Source: an uncultured Aureispira sp.
GTDB taxonomy: Bacteria; Bacteroidota; Bacteroidia; Chitinophagales; Saprospiraceae
Reading direction: 5' to 3'
Assembly (NCBI GenBank): GCA_905480075.1
Contig: CAJQOX010000280.1
Location: forward strand, 1-48,773
Length of the DNA: 48,773 nucleotides
Within the stretch, counting starts at the first letter, position 1. Every line of letters starts with the position of its first letter. The notes beneath the pieces are model-generated. The model saw nothing but the letters and a program-made list of their open reading frames with translations. It had not been told where the DNA came from and searched no databases. This document shows positions 17,698 through 27,697 of this stretch, piece after piece. Made by a program: the position numbers and the translations under genes.

Positions 17698-18244
17698 AAT
17701 CTCCATAAATTCATGTACTTACGAAAAATTTTTGCTGTGTTGATTGCATCGTAAATTGCCCGGTGTGCCCTTCCTTCAAATTCAAAACCCTCTTGTGATA
17801 ATGCTTTCTTCAGCCCGACTGCCCGCCCTGTATTTTTAATACGCGGATATTGGTCCTTCAGGCTGATATGTTTTCTTGCCCATTTATTATTTAGCTTGTG
17901 TAATTCGCAGTCTTTAATAAATGCGGACCGGTTAAAAAGCCCCAGGAACAAAGCAGGTATTCTTCTCCTTCGTTCAACCCAATCCAGTCCTTGAAATCTT
18001 CTATTACTTCCGGGAACTTGTCCGCCTTGTTCACGTCTACCTGTGATATTGAAGTAAGATTCTGACAAAATTCTGAAAGCATAGGGTGTACCACAGGCTG
18101 AACAAAACTCTCGAACTGATTTATTATTTCTCCGCTTTGGTCTATCAATACTCCTCCTATTTCGATAATCTCCCTGCGTTTTCCCCGTGCTTCAAATTCG
18201 TTCTCCCAACAAGTAGCTTCAAGATCATATACTATGTAATTCAT
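17694..18244 (-). pseudogene. DEDDh 3'-5' exonuclease (ERI-1/KapD-like), frameshifted
   Basis: The gene is split over two frames. The first part (from the ATG at 18244) has MNYIVYDLEATCWEN with the DxE of exonuclease motif I and runs to YLLCSWGF. The second part, in another frame, continues NRSAFIKDCELHKLNN and ends AHRAIYDAINTAKIF, carrying the final H and D of DEDDh. Joined, they give one normal protein of about 183 residues. The switch occurs at a run of five A (17934-17938 on the plus strand); one extra A restores WGFFNRSAF. This is either a real null mutation or a sequencing indel. A TTG at 18265 would give a longer start, but the ATG matches the family better. It lies 17 bases after tsaD. 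Confidence 0.82.
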
Positions 18245-18261
18245 ACTAATTTGTTTAACTT

Positions 18262-19266
18262 TCAAAAATTATATCGTGCCTTAGGGCTTATATCTTGATT
18301 TACAAAGTCTTTTTTTATGTATTTGTAATAGGATGTCATTGCTATCATCGCAGCATTGTCTGTACAGTATTCAAACTTTGGAATAAATACCTGCCATCCT
18401 TCTATGTTTCCTTTCTCCATCAATGCCTCTCTTAATCCTGAATTTGCAGAAACACCACCGGCTATGGCTATTCTCTTAATTCCTGTCTGTGAACTTGCTT
18501 TGCTGAGTTTGTTAATAAGAATAGATACTATTCTTTCTTGCACAGATGCACAGATATCAGATAGGTTTTCCTGAATAAACTCAGGGTTCTGCCGGACATT
18601 TTTTTGCAGAAATCTTAATATGTTGGTCTTCAGTCCGCTAAAGCTGAAGTCCAGGTTTGGTATAGAGGGTTCTGTAAATTTATAAACCGGCTTGCCATTC
18701 TTTGCAAGTTTGTCAATAACAGGCCCTGCAGGGTAGTCGAGCCCAAGTAGTTTTCCGGTTTTATCAAAGGCCTCTCCCGCTGCATCATCTATTGTTTTTC
18801 CCAATATCTCCATCTTCAGATAATCATGCACCTCAACTATTTGTGTATGCCCTCCAGAAACAGTAAGACATAAGAATGGAAATCCGGGGCGTGGAGAATC
18901 GATGAAGTGGGCTAAAATGTGTGCCTGAATGTGATTGACTTCAATCATAGGAATGTCAAGACTCAATGCCATTGCTTTGGCAAAGGATACCCCTACCAAT
19001 AGAGACCCCATTAAGCCAGGTCCAAGTGTGAAGGCAATAGCCGTCAATTCTTCTTTACTGACTGCTGCATCATTCAATGCTTTTGTAACTACAGGAACTA
19101 TGTTGACCTGATGTGCCCTCGAGGCTACTTCAGGAACTACTCCTCCGTATTCCTTGTGAATTAGCTGACTCGCTATACAATTCGAAAGAATTTTGCCGTC
19201 CCGCAGGATAGACGCGGATGTGTCATCACAGGAGGATTCTATTGCCAGTATGGTCACTTTTGTCAT
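18262..19266 (-). CDS. tsaD: TsaD, tRNA N6-threonylcarbamoyladenosine transferase
   Basis: A 334-residue protein with the complete Kae1/TsaD signature set: ILAIESSCDDTSASIL at the start, HIQAHILAH with the two metal-binding histidines, CLTVSGGHTQIV, GKTIDDAAGEAFDK, and IAGGVSANSGLR. It catalyses the last step of t6A formation on tRNA, working with TsaB (14061-14759), TsaE and TsaC. It is divergent from tamB, an arrangement I recall as common in Bacteroidota. The exonuclease gene follows with a 17-base gap. Confidence 0.96.
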   Translation of the reverse strand: MTKVTILAIESSCDDTSASILRDGKILSNCIASQLIHKEYGGVVPEVASRAHQVNIVPVVTKALNDAAVSKEELTAIAFTLGPGLMGSLLVGVSFAKAMALSLDIPMIEVNHIQAHILAHFIDSPRPGFPFLCLTVSGGHTQIVEVHDYLKMEILGKTIDDAAGEAFDKTGKLLGLDYPAGPVIDKLAKNGKPVYKFTEPSIPNLDFSFSGLKTNILRFLQKNVRQNPEFIQENLSDICASVQERIVSILINKLSKASSQTGIKRIAIAGGVSANSGLREALMEKGNIEGWQVFIPKFEYCTDNAAMIAMTSYYKYIKKDFVNQDISPKARYNF

Positions 19267-19345
19267 TTATTAATGCTTTCTTATAGTTCGTGTATTTGAA
19301 TGTGTTTTTGTTTAATTCGTTCAAAAGGCTTTTTATTTCCTGATG

Positions 19346-19379
19346 TTTGTCCTTTCACACTTATTATATTCTACCTTTG
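19346..19379 (+). promoter_or_regulatory. Predicted promoter for tamB
   Basis: TTTG at 19346-19349, a 22-base spacer and TACCTTTG at 19372-19379. The leader from about 19386 would include the whole upstream extension of the tamB frame (open from 19512), which matters for its start. Confidence 0.5.
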
Positions 19380-19616
19380 TCTTTTTTAGGACGTTTTTAT
19401 TGGTATATGGATAATAATAGTTATTTTCATGTTAAATTCTAAAATATGTACAATGTAGCATGAAAATAGCATTTTTTGTATTTAATACAAAGTTAATAAT
19501 TATTAAGATAATTTGAAGTAATCATCAATCAGGAACCTAAACATAGCATTTCAACAGCCGATTCTATTTCTTCTGTCCCCAAATCCGGGCTCGGCCTTAG
19601 GTTCTTCAAAGCTTTT

Positions 19617-22600
19617 CTGAAGTTTTTCAGGAATCTCTTTAAATTCATTGTTTTACTTTTTGTTGTTCTCTATATTTTATTACTGATTCCATGGGTTCAG
19701 ATACAAATCGGACATATTTTTGCCTACTCTATGTCAAAGGCCTGGGATACTAAGGTCAGTATTGATAAGGTCGAAATTACCCCCCTGACTAATTTTAAAT
19801 TCTACAACTTTTTTATTCAGGATCACGAGAAAGATACCCTTATCTTTGCCAAATATGCTGAAGCTGAAAATTATAACGTCTTTTCACTTTTTCAAAAAAG
19901 AATAGATATAGGCAGAGTAATTGTAAAGGATGCTGTCTTTAAAGTACAGAGAAAAGCCGAAGCCGAGTTTTTTAATATTCATTTTCTTATTGCTTTTTTT
20001 GAAGGTAATAATGATGGTGGTCCCCGGCCCAAAAAATTTGAATTCCATTTAGGGGGTGCCGATATTGTACGGGGCAGGGTACATTTGTCTGATGCCGCTA
20101 TCGGAACTTCTGCTGTCATTACCTGCGATACAGGCTATGTACATAGTCATGGTGAAATGGGGGTGGATATGATTGGTAAAAGAGTTTGGGCTGATAAGGC
20201 ACACCTGGCAGGAACAAGCTTTAAAGTACATATTTATGATCCGGTCGAAATTCCGGGGATGCCTCATGATACTGTTTTGGACCAAATGCCGATTGACTCA
20301 ACTATTCCGTTTTGGGATGTAGGTTGTGAAAAATTGTTGGTAAATGATGTTAGTTTTAGCCTCAGAAATGACAGGAATGGGGTTGATTCCAGTCGATATC
20401 TTGATTTCAATAATCTAAATTTTTCTAGGATCAACCTAAATGTAGATACTTTCAGGTTACACGAGGAAGTGTTTACAGGTAAAGTCAGACAATTACATGG
20501 CCTCGATCATGGTGGGTTTGAACTCAAGTCGATGAAAGGAGATGTGCTTATAAGCCCACAAAAAGTGGCAGTTACCAATTTTAAACTGCAAACAAATTCA
20601 AGCGCTATCGGGCATGCGCTGACTTTGAAATATAAAAGGTACAGGGATTTTTATGAATTCCCCGATAAAGTGAAAATTCTTGGTTCCTTCGATTCGAGTA
20701 CTGTGTTTACTTTCAGGGACATTTCTGCCTTCGGTCCGGCTATTAAGGATAATGTCTTTATTAATTCCAATCTGGATCAGCCGGTGTATATTAAAGGAAA
20801 ATTTAAAGGTACTGTCAATAACTTCAGAGCACGGGATCTCGATATCAGCCTCGCTGATAATACGCATATTTCAGGACATATAAGTATGAATGATATCAGT
20901 TTTCCCGATGCGGCTTTTATGGATCTTAACCTCAAAGAAGTTTCTTCCAATTATGATGACCTTAAAGAAATACTCCCCTTTGTAAATCTCCCACGTAATA
21001 TCGCTACGCTCGGTGAAATGAAATTCAAAGGTTCTTATACCGGATTTTTTCAGGATTTTGTAGCCTATGGTCAGCTTGATACAAAATTAGGACAGGTAAA
21101 ATCGGACTTGCAACTCAATATCAGAAAAGGAAAAAAATCTGCCGCTTATAAAGGAGGTTTAAGGTTCGGAAACTTTGATTTAGGTACTTATGTAGGGAAT
21201 AAAGATGTAGGGAGTATATCCGTGCACTCTCAGATAAGTGGTACCGGCCTTACCATTGAAACTTTAAATGCCAAACTTGAAAATGCTAAAATTGATAGTT
21301 TCGATTTTAAAAATTATCAATATAAAAATATCCTTATTGATGGCCTTTTTAAGCAAAAACAGTTTGATGGTGATTTCGTCTCCAGGGATAGTAATATGTT
21401 TGTTTTTGTCAGGGGGATCGTCGATTTGAATCAGGAGATACCAAGAGTGGATATTAGAGGAAATGTCGAAAGAATTAATTTTAAAAATGTTAATATTTCC
21501 AAAGATGATATTGCCTTGCATATCGATACTTTTGATATCAATGCCAAAGGAAATAATCTGGATAATTTTACTGGTGTTTTATCTATCAGAGGTATCAACG
21601 GGAACAGAGAAGATATTTATTCAGAACTCAATGGTATAGTTGTTCAGGCTAATAATGTTCCTGATCCGGATTCATCAGTTAGAGATACCCGGGTAATCAA
21701 TCTTCAATCGGATGTTGTGGATGTTAATATCTGGGGTAAATATGATGTTGTTAATCTCGTTCGCTCTCTCGAAAATTTCTTCAAAATTAATCACCCGAAT
21801 CTATTCAAGGAATTAAATTATAATAATATTGAAAATATGCCTGATGCCGAAAATTCTCTGGCTCAGGTTGCATTAAATGCAGGTAAAAACAGTATCGATA
21901 GCATTCCGCATCAGGAATTTGATATCAGAGTGGATTTGAAGGATTCAAAAAATTTAACCCAACTCCTAGATAAGAACTTCAAGTCATTGAAAAATATCGA
22001 ACTCACCGGACATTATTTTGGATATGATGGCTATCTTGAAGTAGAAGGTAAAGTCGGCAGGGTTGAAATTGGTGATATCGGTTTCCAGAATATTTTACTT
22101 GATGGTAAAGCGGAAGGTCCTGAATTTCTCGTCAACAGTTCTGTAAAGACTCTCAATATTAAGGGCAAACCTTTTATCCCGGGAATCTATCTTAACCTCG
22201 ATGCTATTGGTGATTCGGTCTTGTTTGTAGCTAAAGCGGATGCCGTTGGTGATTTTGCCTCTCTCCTCGATATTAAAGGCAAACTGGAAATAAATGAAAA
22301 ATTGGTCATTCTTAAACTGGATACGTCCTACCTCAGTATTCTTAATGAAGCTTGGGTGATAAATGGAAATAACTATGTTAAGATAGGTGACAAGGTGTTG
22401 GATATTAAAAATATCGGCCTGTCAAGTGGCATTAAAAAAATTGAACTCAGTAGTATAAATAATCGTTTAGGAGCTAAAATTGAAGCCCAGAATATGGACC
22501 TCGGATGGCTTTATGGTTTTATGACCCCTCTGCCTAAGATTGAAATTGATGGTACCTTTTCCGGTGAAGCTTCTATGCAGAATGTTTTTAATCAAAAAGG

Positions 22601-24755
22601 TATTAATGCTGAAATTTTATTGGATAGCCTCTTTATTAATGATGACTTTTGGGGCGATAATTCAAAACTGATTGCCAGGGCAGATTCTGTGAAATCTACC
22701 TTTCAGGCTGACTTCACGCACAGCTCTGATTTTGTAGATAGCCTTTTTGTTAATGCTAATTTTACTCCAACTTTTGCTACCAAAGAAAAGTTTCTCCAAA
22801 ATCTTTTGGATATCAATGCTACTGTTAGTGGAGCAAAGGCTAAAATATTAGAGTATTTTCTCAAGGAGCAAATTTCAGAAACAGAGGGCTCGGTAAATGC
22901 GGAGGCCAGGGTCTTTGGAAATATCAATGGCAAAAAAACGATTCTTAATATCGAAGGGGATGGGCTAATGACGGGTGTCAAAACTAAGGTGAATTTCCTG
23001 CAGACCAAATATGTGCTCTCCGATGGGAAAGTTAAAATTGATAATGCAGGGTTTCATGTAGATCCTCCCCTGAAACTCAAAAATGGTAAAGAATACTTCA
23101 GCGGGGGAGTGGCCGTAGTCGAAGAATCGGAACCGCTTGATACTGCTTATATTGGTGGAAGCCTGGTTCATGACCACCTCAAAAACTTTGGCCTCGATAT
23201 TATTGCCGTCCTCAATAATAACCTCGCAATGAAAACTACTATCGAGGATAACTCTACTTTCTATGGTAGAGTCTATGCTTCCGGTACTGCTGCTTTTACA
23301 GGGCCATTCGAAAAGCTGAAGCTTAAAGTGGATGCTACTACTGAACCCAATACTGTTTTTAATTTACCCGTGGGGGGGCCTCTCGAGGTTTCTGAATCAA
23401 ATTATATAACCTTTGTTGATAAAACCCAAACTATAGACTCAAGTAATATTAAAAGTATTAAAGATCAGATTTTGGCTGGTCTCGATATTGAAATAATTGC
23501 TCATATTAAACCCACAGCTGTAGCAAGACTTATTATCGATGAAAAAGCAGGTGATATTATCGAAGGATCCGGCAAAAGTGATATGCGGATTCACTATACC
23601 CCTACCGGCGAACTCAAGATGTTTGGAAACTTTGAAATAACCGAGGGGAATTATCTCTTTACCTATAAAAATCTTATCAATAAACCTTTCAGGGTTATTC
23701 CCGGGGGAACCATTACATGGGGTGAAAATGATGGGGACCCCTATAAAGCTCAGTTGGATATTCAAACTGCTTACCGTAAAGGTCTTGGGGTGAGCAACCT
23801 CGTTACAAGCTATACTTTGGGTAATCCTGAGCTCTCCAGCCTGGCCAATCAGCCTTGTAATGTTGATTTGCTGATGTCGCTGAGAGGGGAACTGTTTAAA
23901 CCGGATATTTCCTTCGATATCAATGTCTCTGATGTGCCTTCACGATTGCAGAATCCCGTGAACCTCGCTTTGAGAACCATCAGAAATGATAATAATGAAC
24001 TCAACAGACAGGTCTTTGGTATTATTGCGCTTCAGCAATTCCTCCCCCTTGAAAATAATGTCGATTTAGGTGCTTCGGTTATAAGTACAGGTATCAGTAC
24101 AGTAAGCGAGTTGGTTTCTCAACAACTTACTCTTTATATCAATGACCTCCTTGAAGGGGTTATTAAGAATGTTGGTTTTATTTCCAGCCTCGAATTCGAT
24201 TTTAATTTTAATATCAGAGATAGCGATAATCAAACGGTTAATTCCAGAACGTCTAATGTCAGAGTAGGTTCTGATGTCAAATTTCTCGATAATAAACTTA
24301 CTGTTTATGCAGGGGCAAATATGGATATTGCAGGAGATAATCAAACGCTGCAAAATGTAGATGCGAATACCAATTATATAGGGGGCGACTTCAGGGTGGA
24401 ATATGCCCTGACCAATAATGGGCAACTAAAAATAAAAGCTTACAACAGAACGGAATCTACTATCCTGGGAAGGTCCGTCAGAACCGGTATCGGCTTGTCT
24501 TTCAAAAGAGAATTTAATAGCCTTAATGATTTGTTTCTTGAAGCTAAAAAAAATAAAAAATCCAGACAGAAAAAAAGATTCAGTAAGAAAATTTCTAAAT
24601 TGAAAAATAATATCCAGTCTATCGAAAAACAAATTGTAAATGCTTCTGATGAGAAAACGATAAAACAGTTGAATGTAAAAAAAGATAAATTTAATACTCA
24701 GTTGAAAGTTTTATCTTCTAAATTGGATGACCTCATGTCAGAACAGGATTATTGA
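19617..24755 (+). CDS. tamB: TamB-type inner-membrane-anchored envelope assembly/lipid transport protein
   Basis: The first ATG in frame (19731) gives 1674 residues but cuts off the membrane anchor. The frame is open back to a TAA at 19509-19511, and the upstream codons encode the hydrophobic anchor FIVLLFVVLYILLLIPWVQ. That region has no ATG, GTG or TTG in frame; CTG at 19617 gives a plausible start (MKFFRNLFKFIVLL), so the coordinate is a best guess. The body is the long repetitive beta-taco region of AsmA/TamB proteins. The TamB C-terminal domain appears as ITEGNYLFTYKNLINKPFRVIPGGTITWGE, then QTAYRKGLGVSNL, then QVFGIIALQQFLP. TamB bridges inner membrane and outer membrane with TamA-like partners. 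After the usual end, about 75 charged residues (from FLEAKKNKKSRQKK) form a predicted coiled coil, which is unusual. Confidence 0.9.
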   Translation: MKFFRNLFKFIVLLFVVLYILLLIPWVQIQIGHIFAYSMSKAWDTKVSIDKVEITPLTNFKFYNFFIQDHEKDTLIFAKYAEAENYNVFSLFQKRIDIGRVIVKDAVFKVQRKAEAEFFNIHFLIAFFEGNNDGGPRPKKFEFHLGGADIVRGRVHLSDAAIGTSAVITCDTGYVHSHGEMGVDMIGKRVWADKAHLAGTSFKVHIYDPVEIPGMPHDTVLDQMPIDSTIPFWDVGCEKLLVNDVSFSLRNDRNGVDSSRYLDFNNLNFSRINLNVDTFRLHEEVFTGKVRQLHGLDHGGFELKSMKGDVLISPQKVAVTNFKLQTNSSAIGHALTLKYKRYRDFYEFPDKVKILGSFDSSTVFTFRDISAFGPAIKDNVFINSNLDQPVYIKGKFKGTVNNFRARDLDISLADNTHISGHISMNDISFPDAAFMDLNLKEVSSNYDDLKEILPFVNLPRNIATLGEMKFKGSYTGFFQDFVAYGQLDTKLGQVKSDLQLNIRKGKKSAAYKGGLRFGNFDLGTYVGNKDVGSISVHSQISGTGLTIETLNAKLENAKIDSFDFKNYQYKNILIDGLFKQKQFDGDFVSRDSNMFVFVRGIVDLNQEIPRVDIRGNVERINFKNVNISKDDIALHIDTFDINAKGNNLDNFTGVLSIRGINGNREDIYSELNGIVVQANNVPDPDSSVRDTRVINLQSDVVDVNIWGKYDVVNLVRSLENFFKINHPNLFKELNYNNIENMPDAENSLAQVALNAGKNSIDSIPHQEFDIRVDLKDSKNLTQLLDKNFKSLKNIELTGHYFGYDGYLEVEGKVGRVEIGDIGFQNILLDGKAEGPEFLVNSSVKTLNIKGKPFIPGIYLNLDAIGDSVLFVAKADAVGDFASLLDIKGKLEINEKLVILKLDTSYLSILNEAWVINGNNYVKIGDKVLDIKNIGLSSGIKKIELSSINNRLGAKIEAQNMDLGWLYGFMTPLPKIEIDGTFSGEASMQNVFNQKGINAEILLDSLFINDDFWGDNSKLIARADSVKSTFQADFTHSSDFVDSLFVNANFTPTFATKEKFLQNLLDINATVSGAKAKILEYFLKEQISETEGSVNAEARVFGNINGKKTILNIEGDGLMTGVKTKVNFLQTKYVLSDGKVKIDNAGFHVDPPLKLKNGKEYFSGGVAVVEESEPLDTAYIGGSLVHDHLKNFGLDIIAVLNNNLAMKTTIEDNSTFYGRVYASGTAAFTGPFEKLKLKVDATTEPNTVFNLPVGGPLEVSESNYITFVDKTQTIDSSNIKSIKDQILAGLDIEIIAHIKPTAVARLIIDEKAGDIIEGSGKSDMRIHYTPTGELKMFGNFEITEGNYLFTYKNLINKPFRVIPGGTITWGENDGDPYKAQLDIQTAYRKGLGVSNLVTSYTLGNPELSSLANQPCNVDLLMSLRGELFKPDISFDINVSDVPSRLQNPVNLALRTIRNDNNELNRQVFGIIALQQFLPLENNVDLGASVISTGISTVSELVSQQLTLYINDLLEGVIKNVGFISSLEFDFNFNIRDSDNQTVNSRTSNVRVGSDVKFLDNKLTVYAGANMDIAGDNQTLQNVDANTNYIGGDFRVEYALTNNGQLKIKAYNRTESTILGRSVRTGIGLSFKREFNSLNDLFLEAKKNKKSRQKKRFSKKISKLKNNIQSIEKQIVNASDEKTIKQLNVKKDKFNTQLKVLSSKLDDLMSEQDY

Positions 24756-24783
24756 CTTCTTCCTTTTGTTTTCTGCAAATAAA

Positions 24784-24811
24784 AATGGATTCTCCTTTCA
24801 GAAAATCCATT
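24784..24811 (-). terminator. Terminator downstream of clpS, between convergent genes
   Basis: AATGGATT and AATCCATT form an 8-bp stem around a 12-base loop. On the minus strand the stem runs directly into a T-rich tract, 35 bases after the clpS stop. It may also serve tamB. Confidence 0.55.
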
Positions 24812-24845
24812 ATAATATAATAATATACTGTCTTTTTTTATTATT

Positions 24846-25142
24846 TTATGATTCTATTACTGCAGATAATCCACGGTCTGTTAAAGCATCTTTAATAGGT
24901 TTTAATTCCTTTTTTGTTCCGGTCTTTACCGTTGCTTTACCCTTGAAATGTATAAGATAACTCAGTTGTTCAGCCTGAGTGGTGTTATGTTTACAAATCT
25001 CCATAAAACATTGAATAACCCAGTCAAATGTATTGTGGTCATCATTATATACAATTACTTTATAATGATTTCCTGTTAATTCCTGTATTGCAATTTCCTG
25101 TTCTCTCTCCTCCCATTTTGACATTTTAATGTTATCATTCAT
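24846..25142 (-). CDS. clpS: ClpS, ATP-dependent Clp protease adaptor
   Basis: A 98-residue protein with the ClpS core: YKVIVYNDDHNTFDWVIQCFMEICKHN, HFKGKATVKTGT, and the final helix region ALTDRGLSAVIE. The NDDHNT motif lines the pocket for N-degron recognition and the histidine/aspartate positions are kept. ClpS delivers N-end-rule substrates to ClpAP and related proteases. The length is usual. It is convergent with tamB, single, with no clpA neighbour. Confidence 0.95.
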   Translation of the reverse strand: MNDNIKMSKWEEREQEIAIQELTGNHYKVIVYNDDHNTFDWVIQCFMEICKHNTTQAEQLSYLIHFKGKATVKTGTKKELKPIKDALTDRGLSAVIES

Positions 25143-25382
25143 GATTAGAAAATTTACTATTTGTTTATGTTAGTTGAAAAGCCACAATTTTAACTGATTG
25201 TTTTTTAATGACTTAAATAGTTTAAATCATTGTGTATGAATTTGTGACGGATATCTAAGATATGAAAAAAAAATTAAATCATCAAGGATATCATGTGTCA
25301 ATATTTAATTACTTCTGAATTAACAAGCATTGATTGTCGTTTATGAAGACTTTTGTACTCATCAAGATGTACCGTTTTTTTA

Positions 25383-26480
25383 TTATTCAGGAAAAATAAG
25401 CTCTCTTTTTGATTCAGAATCAGGGTCTGAGGAAGTGGCATTATTGCCGGGCCAATATAATGATCCACTATGCTTTTTATGTGTAATTTTTGCATCGCGG
25501 AACTGTAATAGTAATATGCCCATATCCAAAACTCCCCAACCTTTCTTTTTGCTCGAAAATTTAGAGAGGCCAGGCCGCGCTGAATGTGTCTTCATGCCTT
25601 GTTGCCACTCCTTGAAAAACAGATCAAGAGAAAAATCCATCCGGGAGGTGGATGCATCGTAGGATAAAGGGGTGACATTATTGTTGTATTCAACGGTCCA
25701 GTGGGCTGTGTTAAGTGTTAGAGCAATAGATTTAATCCCTAATGCGGCATTGTTATACCCCTTATCTTTCTCTCCTGTTAAATAATGTTTTTCCGCTGTG
25801 TGATGATATTCGTTTTTCCGACCCCAAGGGTAATTTTTTGTTAATGTTTTTGGAGTAGAAAGAAGTTCTGTCTTGTCTCCGGCAGCTATAAGGTAATGTA
25901 CCTTGAGGTCATAGGTCGAGTGCTGATTGAATCTTGAACATTCCAGAGATTGGCAATTGACAACCAGGGCTGCTTTAAGATAAAAACGAATCTCATTGAT
26001 TGCAGGGGCATATTCTGCATCTTCCACCGATAAACGTAGCAATTGTATTTTATCTGCACGGTCTACTGCTTTAAGGTCAAATCCATTGAGCAGGGTGATG
26101 TATTGTTCCTTGTTCTTCATCCCTTCTGTCGCCGGGATTGATACTTCAATCCGTTTGGTCAGAAGTTGTTTTTCTTTTCCGTATAGTTTAATTGATACTA
26201 CCCCCGTACGAAATCCTATGTTTTTGCTTTCAATAAATGTATAGTGAGAGGTGTAGTAGGTGCTGTCTGCTCCCAGCCCTGAAGCGGAGGCATGGCTCCC
26301 ATAGATTTTGTTTTCACTAACTTCCACGTAATTGCCCAATCGGTTAATTCTGTGGTTATAGGTCCAGCTATGCTCAAAGCCTCTCCATAAGATCGTTTGA
26401 TTTGAGCTAACTTGAGCTGTTGATTGTTCTTGTCCTATCAACAAAACAAAAAATAACATTATAATTAATTTTCTTTTCAT
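25383..26480 (-). CDS. Secreted protein of unknown function
   Basis: A 365-residue protein with a signal peptide (MKRKLIIMLFFVLLIGQ, cleavage near STAQ). The mature part is rich in beta strands and aromatic residues (WRGFEHSWTYNHRINRLGNY at the start, later LTLNTAHWTVEYNNN). No domain I recognise is present. Only two cysteines (CQSLEC) are present, close together near the middle. It is flanked by AT-rich gaps on both sides, so it is probably expressed alone. Confidence 0.7.
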   Translation of the reverse strand: MKRKLIIMLFFVLLIGQEQSTAQVSSNQTILWRGFEHSWTYNHRINRLGNYVEVSENKIYGSHASASGLGADSTYYTSHYTFIESKNIGFRTGVVSIKLYGKEKQLLTKRIEVSIPATEGMKNKEQYITLLNGFDLKAVDRADKIQLLRLSVEDAEYAPAINEIRFYLKAALVVNCQSLECSRFNQHSTYDLKVHYLIAAGDKTELLSTPKTLTKNYPWGRKNEYHHTAEKHYLTGEKDKGYNNAALGIKSIALTLNTAHWTVEYNNNVTPLSYDASTSRMDFSLDLFFKEWQQGMKTHSARPGLSKFSSKKKGWGVLDMGILLLQFRDAKITHKKHSGSLYWPGNNATSSDPDSESKRELIFPE

Positions 26481-26888
26481 AATTGATCAGTGAGTCTGAA
26501 TTAAGGTCATGACATATCAGTTTGAACACTAATAAAATAATTTTTTCACAGCACAAAGATTATCGAACGCCTTGATTTGAAATTATTTTGTTCAGATGTA
26601 TATTATTTTTCTTATAGGATAAAGTTATTGACTTACAAGGTCAATACATAATTTGTTTTAAGCTTTCTTCCTTACAAAAATAATGCTTAATTTTTAAATA
26701 TGATGTTTCTTCTCATGGATAATTTCAAAAATCGAAAATAAGAATTCATATATTAAAAGAGTTATGACTTGTTTTTATTGTGATTCTTTCTGATAACTTC
26801 AATTAATATTATATGTAAATCATAATAAATTCGCTTACCTTTGATTTTATGATAATAAATATATTGATTTTTAGTAAAAGAATTTTAT
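26481..26888. other. AT-rich divergent intergenic region
   Basis: No gene is seen. TACCTTTG at 26836-26843, 45 bases before the lipoprotein ATG, is a good -7 box without a clear TTTG partner. No repeat or stable hairpin stands out. Confidence 0.4.
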
Positions 26889-27614
26889 ATGATAACTGAT
26901 ATTTTATTCAAATTTTTATTGCTCGCTTTCTCATTCTCTATTCTTTGTAGTTGTTGGGATATTAAGACCGGCAAACCAGTGCATTCTGTAGCACCGGGGG
27001 TATGGAGAGGGAATTTTATGCTTAATGATCAATCTGTACCTGTAATGTTTGAAGTTTCTGACCATAAGCTAATGAATTTAACATTTAAAACGGGTCAGAA
27101 TGAACTCAGGGCTGATAGTCTCAGAATGTTTGGAGATACCCTTTTCGCCCATTTTTACAAAACCAATACGATGCTCAAGGTTGTTTGTCAAATCGATCAG
27201 ATGGATGGCTTTTTATATGACAATTCGGGGGATGAATATCCTATAGCATTTGCCGGGCAAAATGCAATTTTACACCGATTTCCTGCTGTTCGTAATAAGC
27301 CGCTCGCCAACCTCACAGGAGATTGGGAAATGAAGGCCAATGTAAGTAAGGATTCCACTATTTATGCCCGTGTAAGATTTGTTGCCAAAGAAAACTATAT
27401 AGAAGGTGTTTTGTTCATGAATGACGAATTCAGTATAGCACTTGAAGGAACGGTGCAAAATGATTTGCTATACCTTTCAGGTTTTGATGGGAAAAATGTA
27501 TGTCTTTTAAATGCTACAATCTTAAATAATAAAACATTAAGCAAGGGTAGTTTAATCCTTAATAATAAAAACTTTTTCTGGGAGGCTACTGCTTCAGCAG
27601 GGCTGACAGATTGA
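26889..27614 (+). CDS. Lipoprotein, possibly the N-terminal sensor-like half of a TlpA family protein
   Basis: A 241-residue protein. The N-terminus ends in a lipobox-like ILCSC (cysteines at residues 20 and 22), so lipid anchoring at the outer or inner membrane is likely. The mature part opens PGVWRGNFMLNDQSVPVMFEV, a strand pattern like the beta-rich domain that precedes thioredoxin in many Bacteroidota TlpA-type proteins. Here the thioredoxin part (CxxC) is absent. A second similar half follows (LTGDWEMKANVSKDSTIYARV), so the protein may be two copies of one beta domain. Function unknown. It ends just before a strong bidirectional terminator. Confidence 0.65.
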   Translation: MITDILFKFLLLAFSFSILCSCWDIKTGKPVHSVAPGVWRGNFMLNDQSVPVMFEVSDHKLMNLTFKTGQNELRADSLRMFGDTLFAHFYKTNTMLKVVCQIDQMDGFLYDNSGDEYPIAFAGQNAILHRFPAVRNKPLANLTGDWEMKANVSKDSTIYARVRFVAKENYIEGVLFMNDEFSIALEGTVQNDLLYLSGFDGKNVCLLNATILNNKTLSKGSLILNNKNFFWEATASAGLTD

Positions 27615-27635
27615 TAATCACTCCCCCCCTTATTT

Positions 27636-27675
27636 AAAAGAGGCTTTCAGGATTGTTCCTGAAAGCCTCTTTTTT
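27636..27675. terminator. Strong bidirectional terminator
   Basis: A perfect 17-bp stem (left arm 27636-27652, right arm 27657-27673) with loop TTGT, flanked by A-run and T-run. It serves the lipoprotein gene on plus and the oligopeptide-binding protein gene (stop at 27698) on minus. Confidence 0.9.
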
Positions 27676-27697
27676 ATTTGTTCATCTTCTGTCAGAA

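Noticed and set aside
17931..17940. Programmed -1 frameshift site in the exonuclease gene
   Set aside because: The coding-strand run is C TTT TTA, not an X XXY YYZ heptamer, and I see no strong downstream stem; mutation or sequencing error is simpler.
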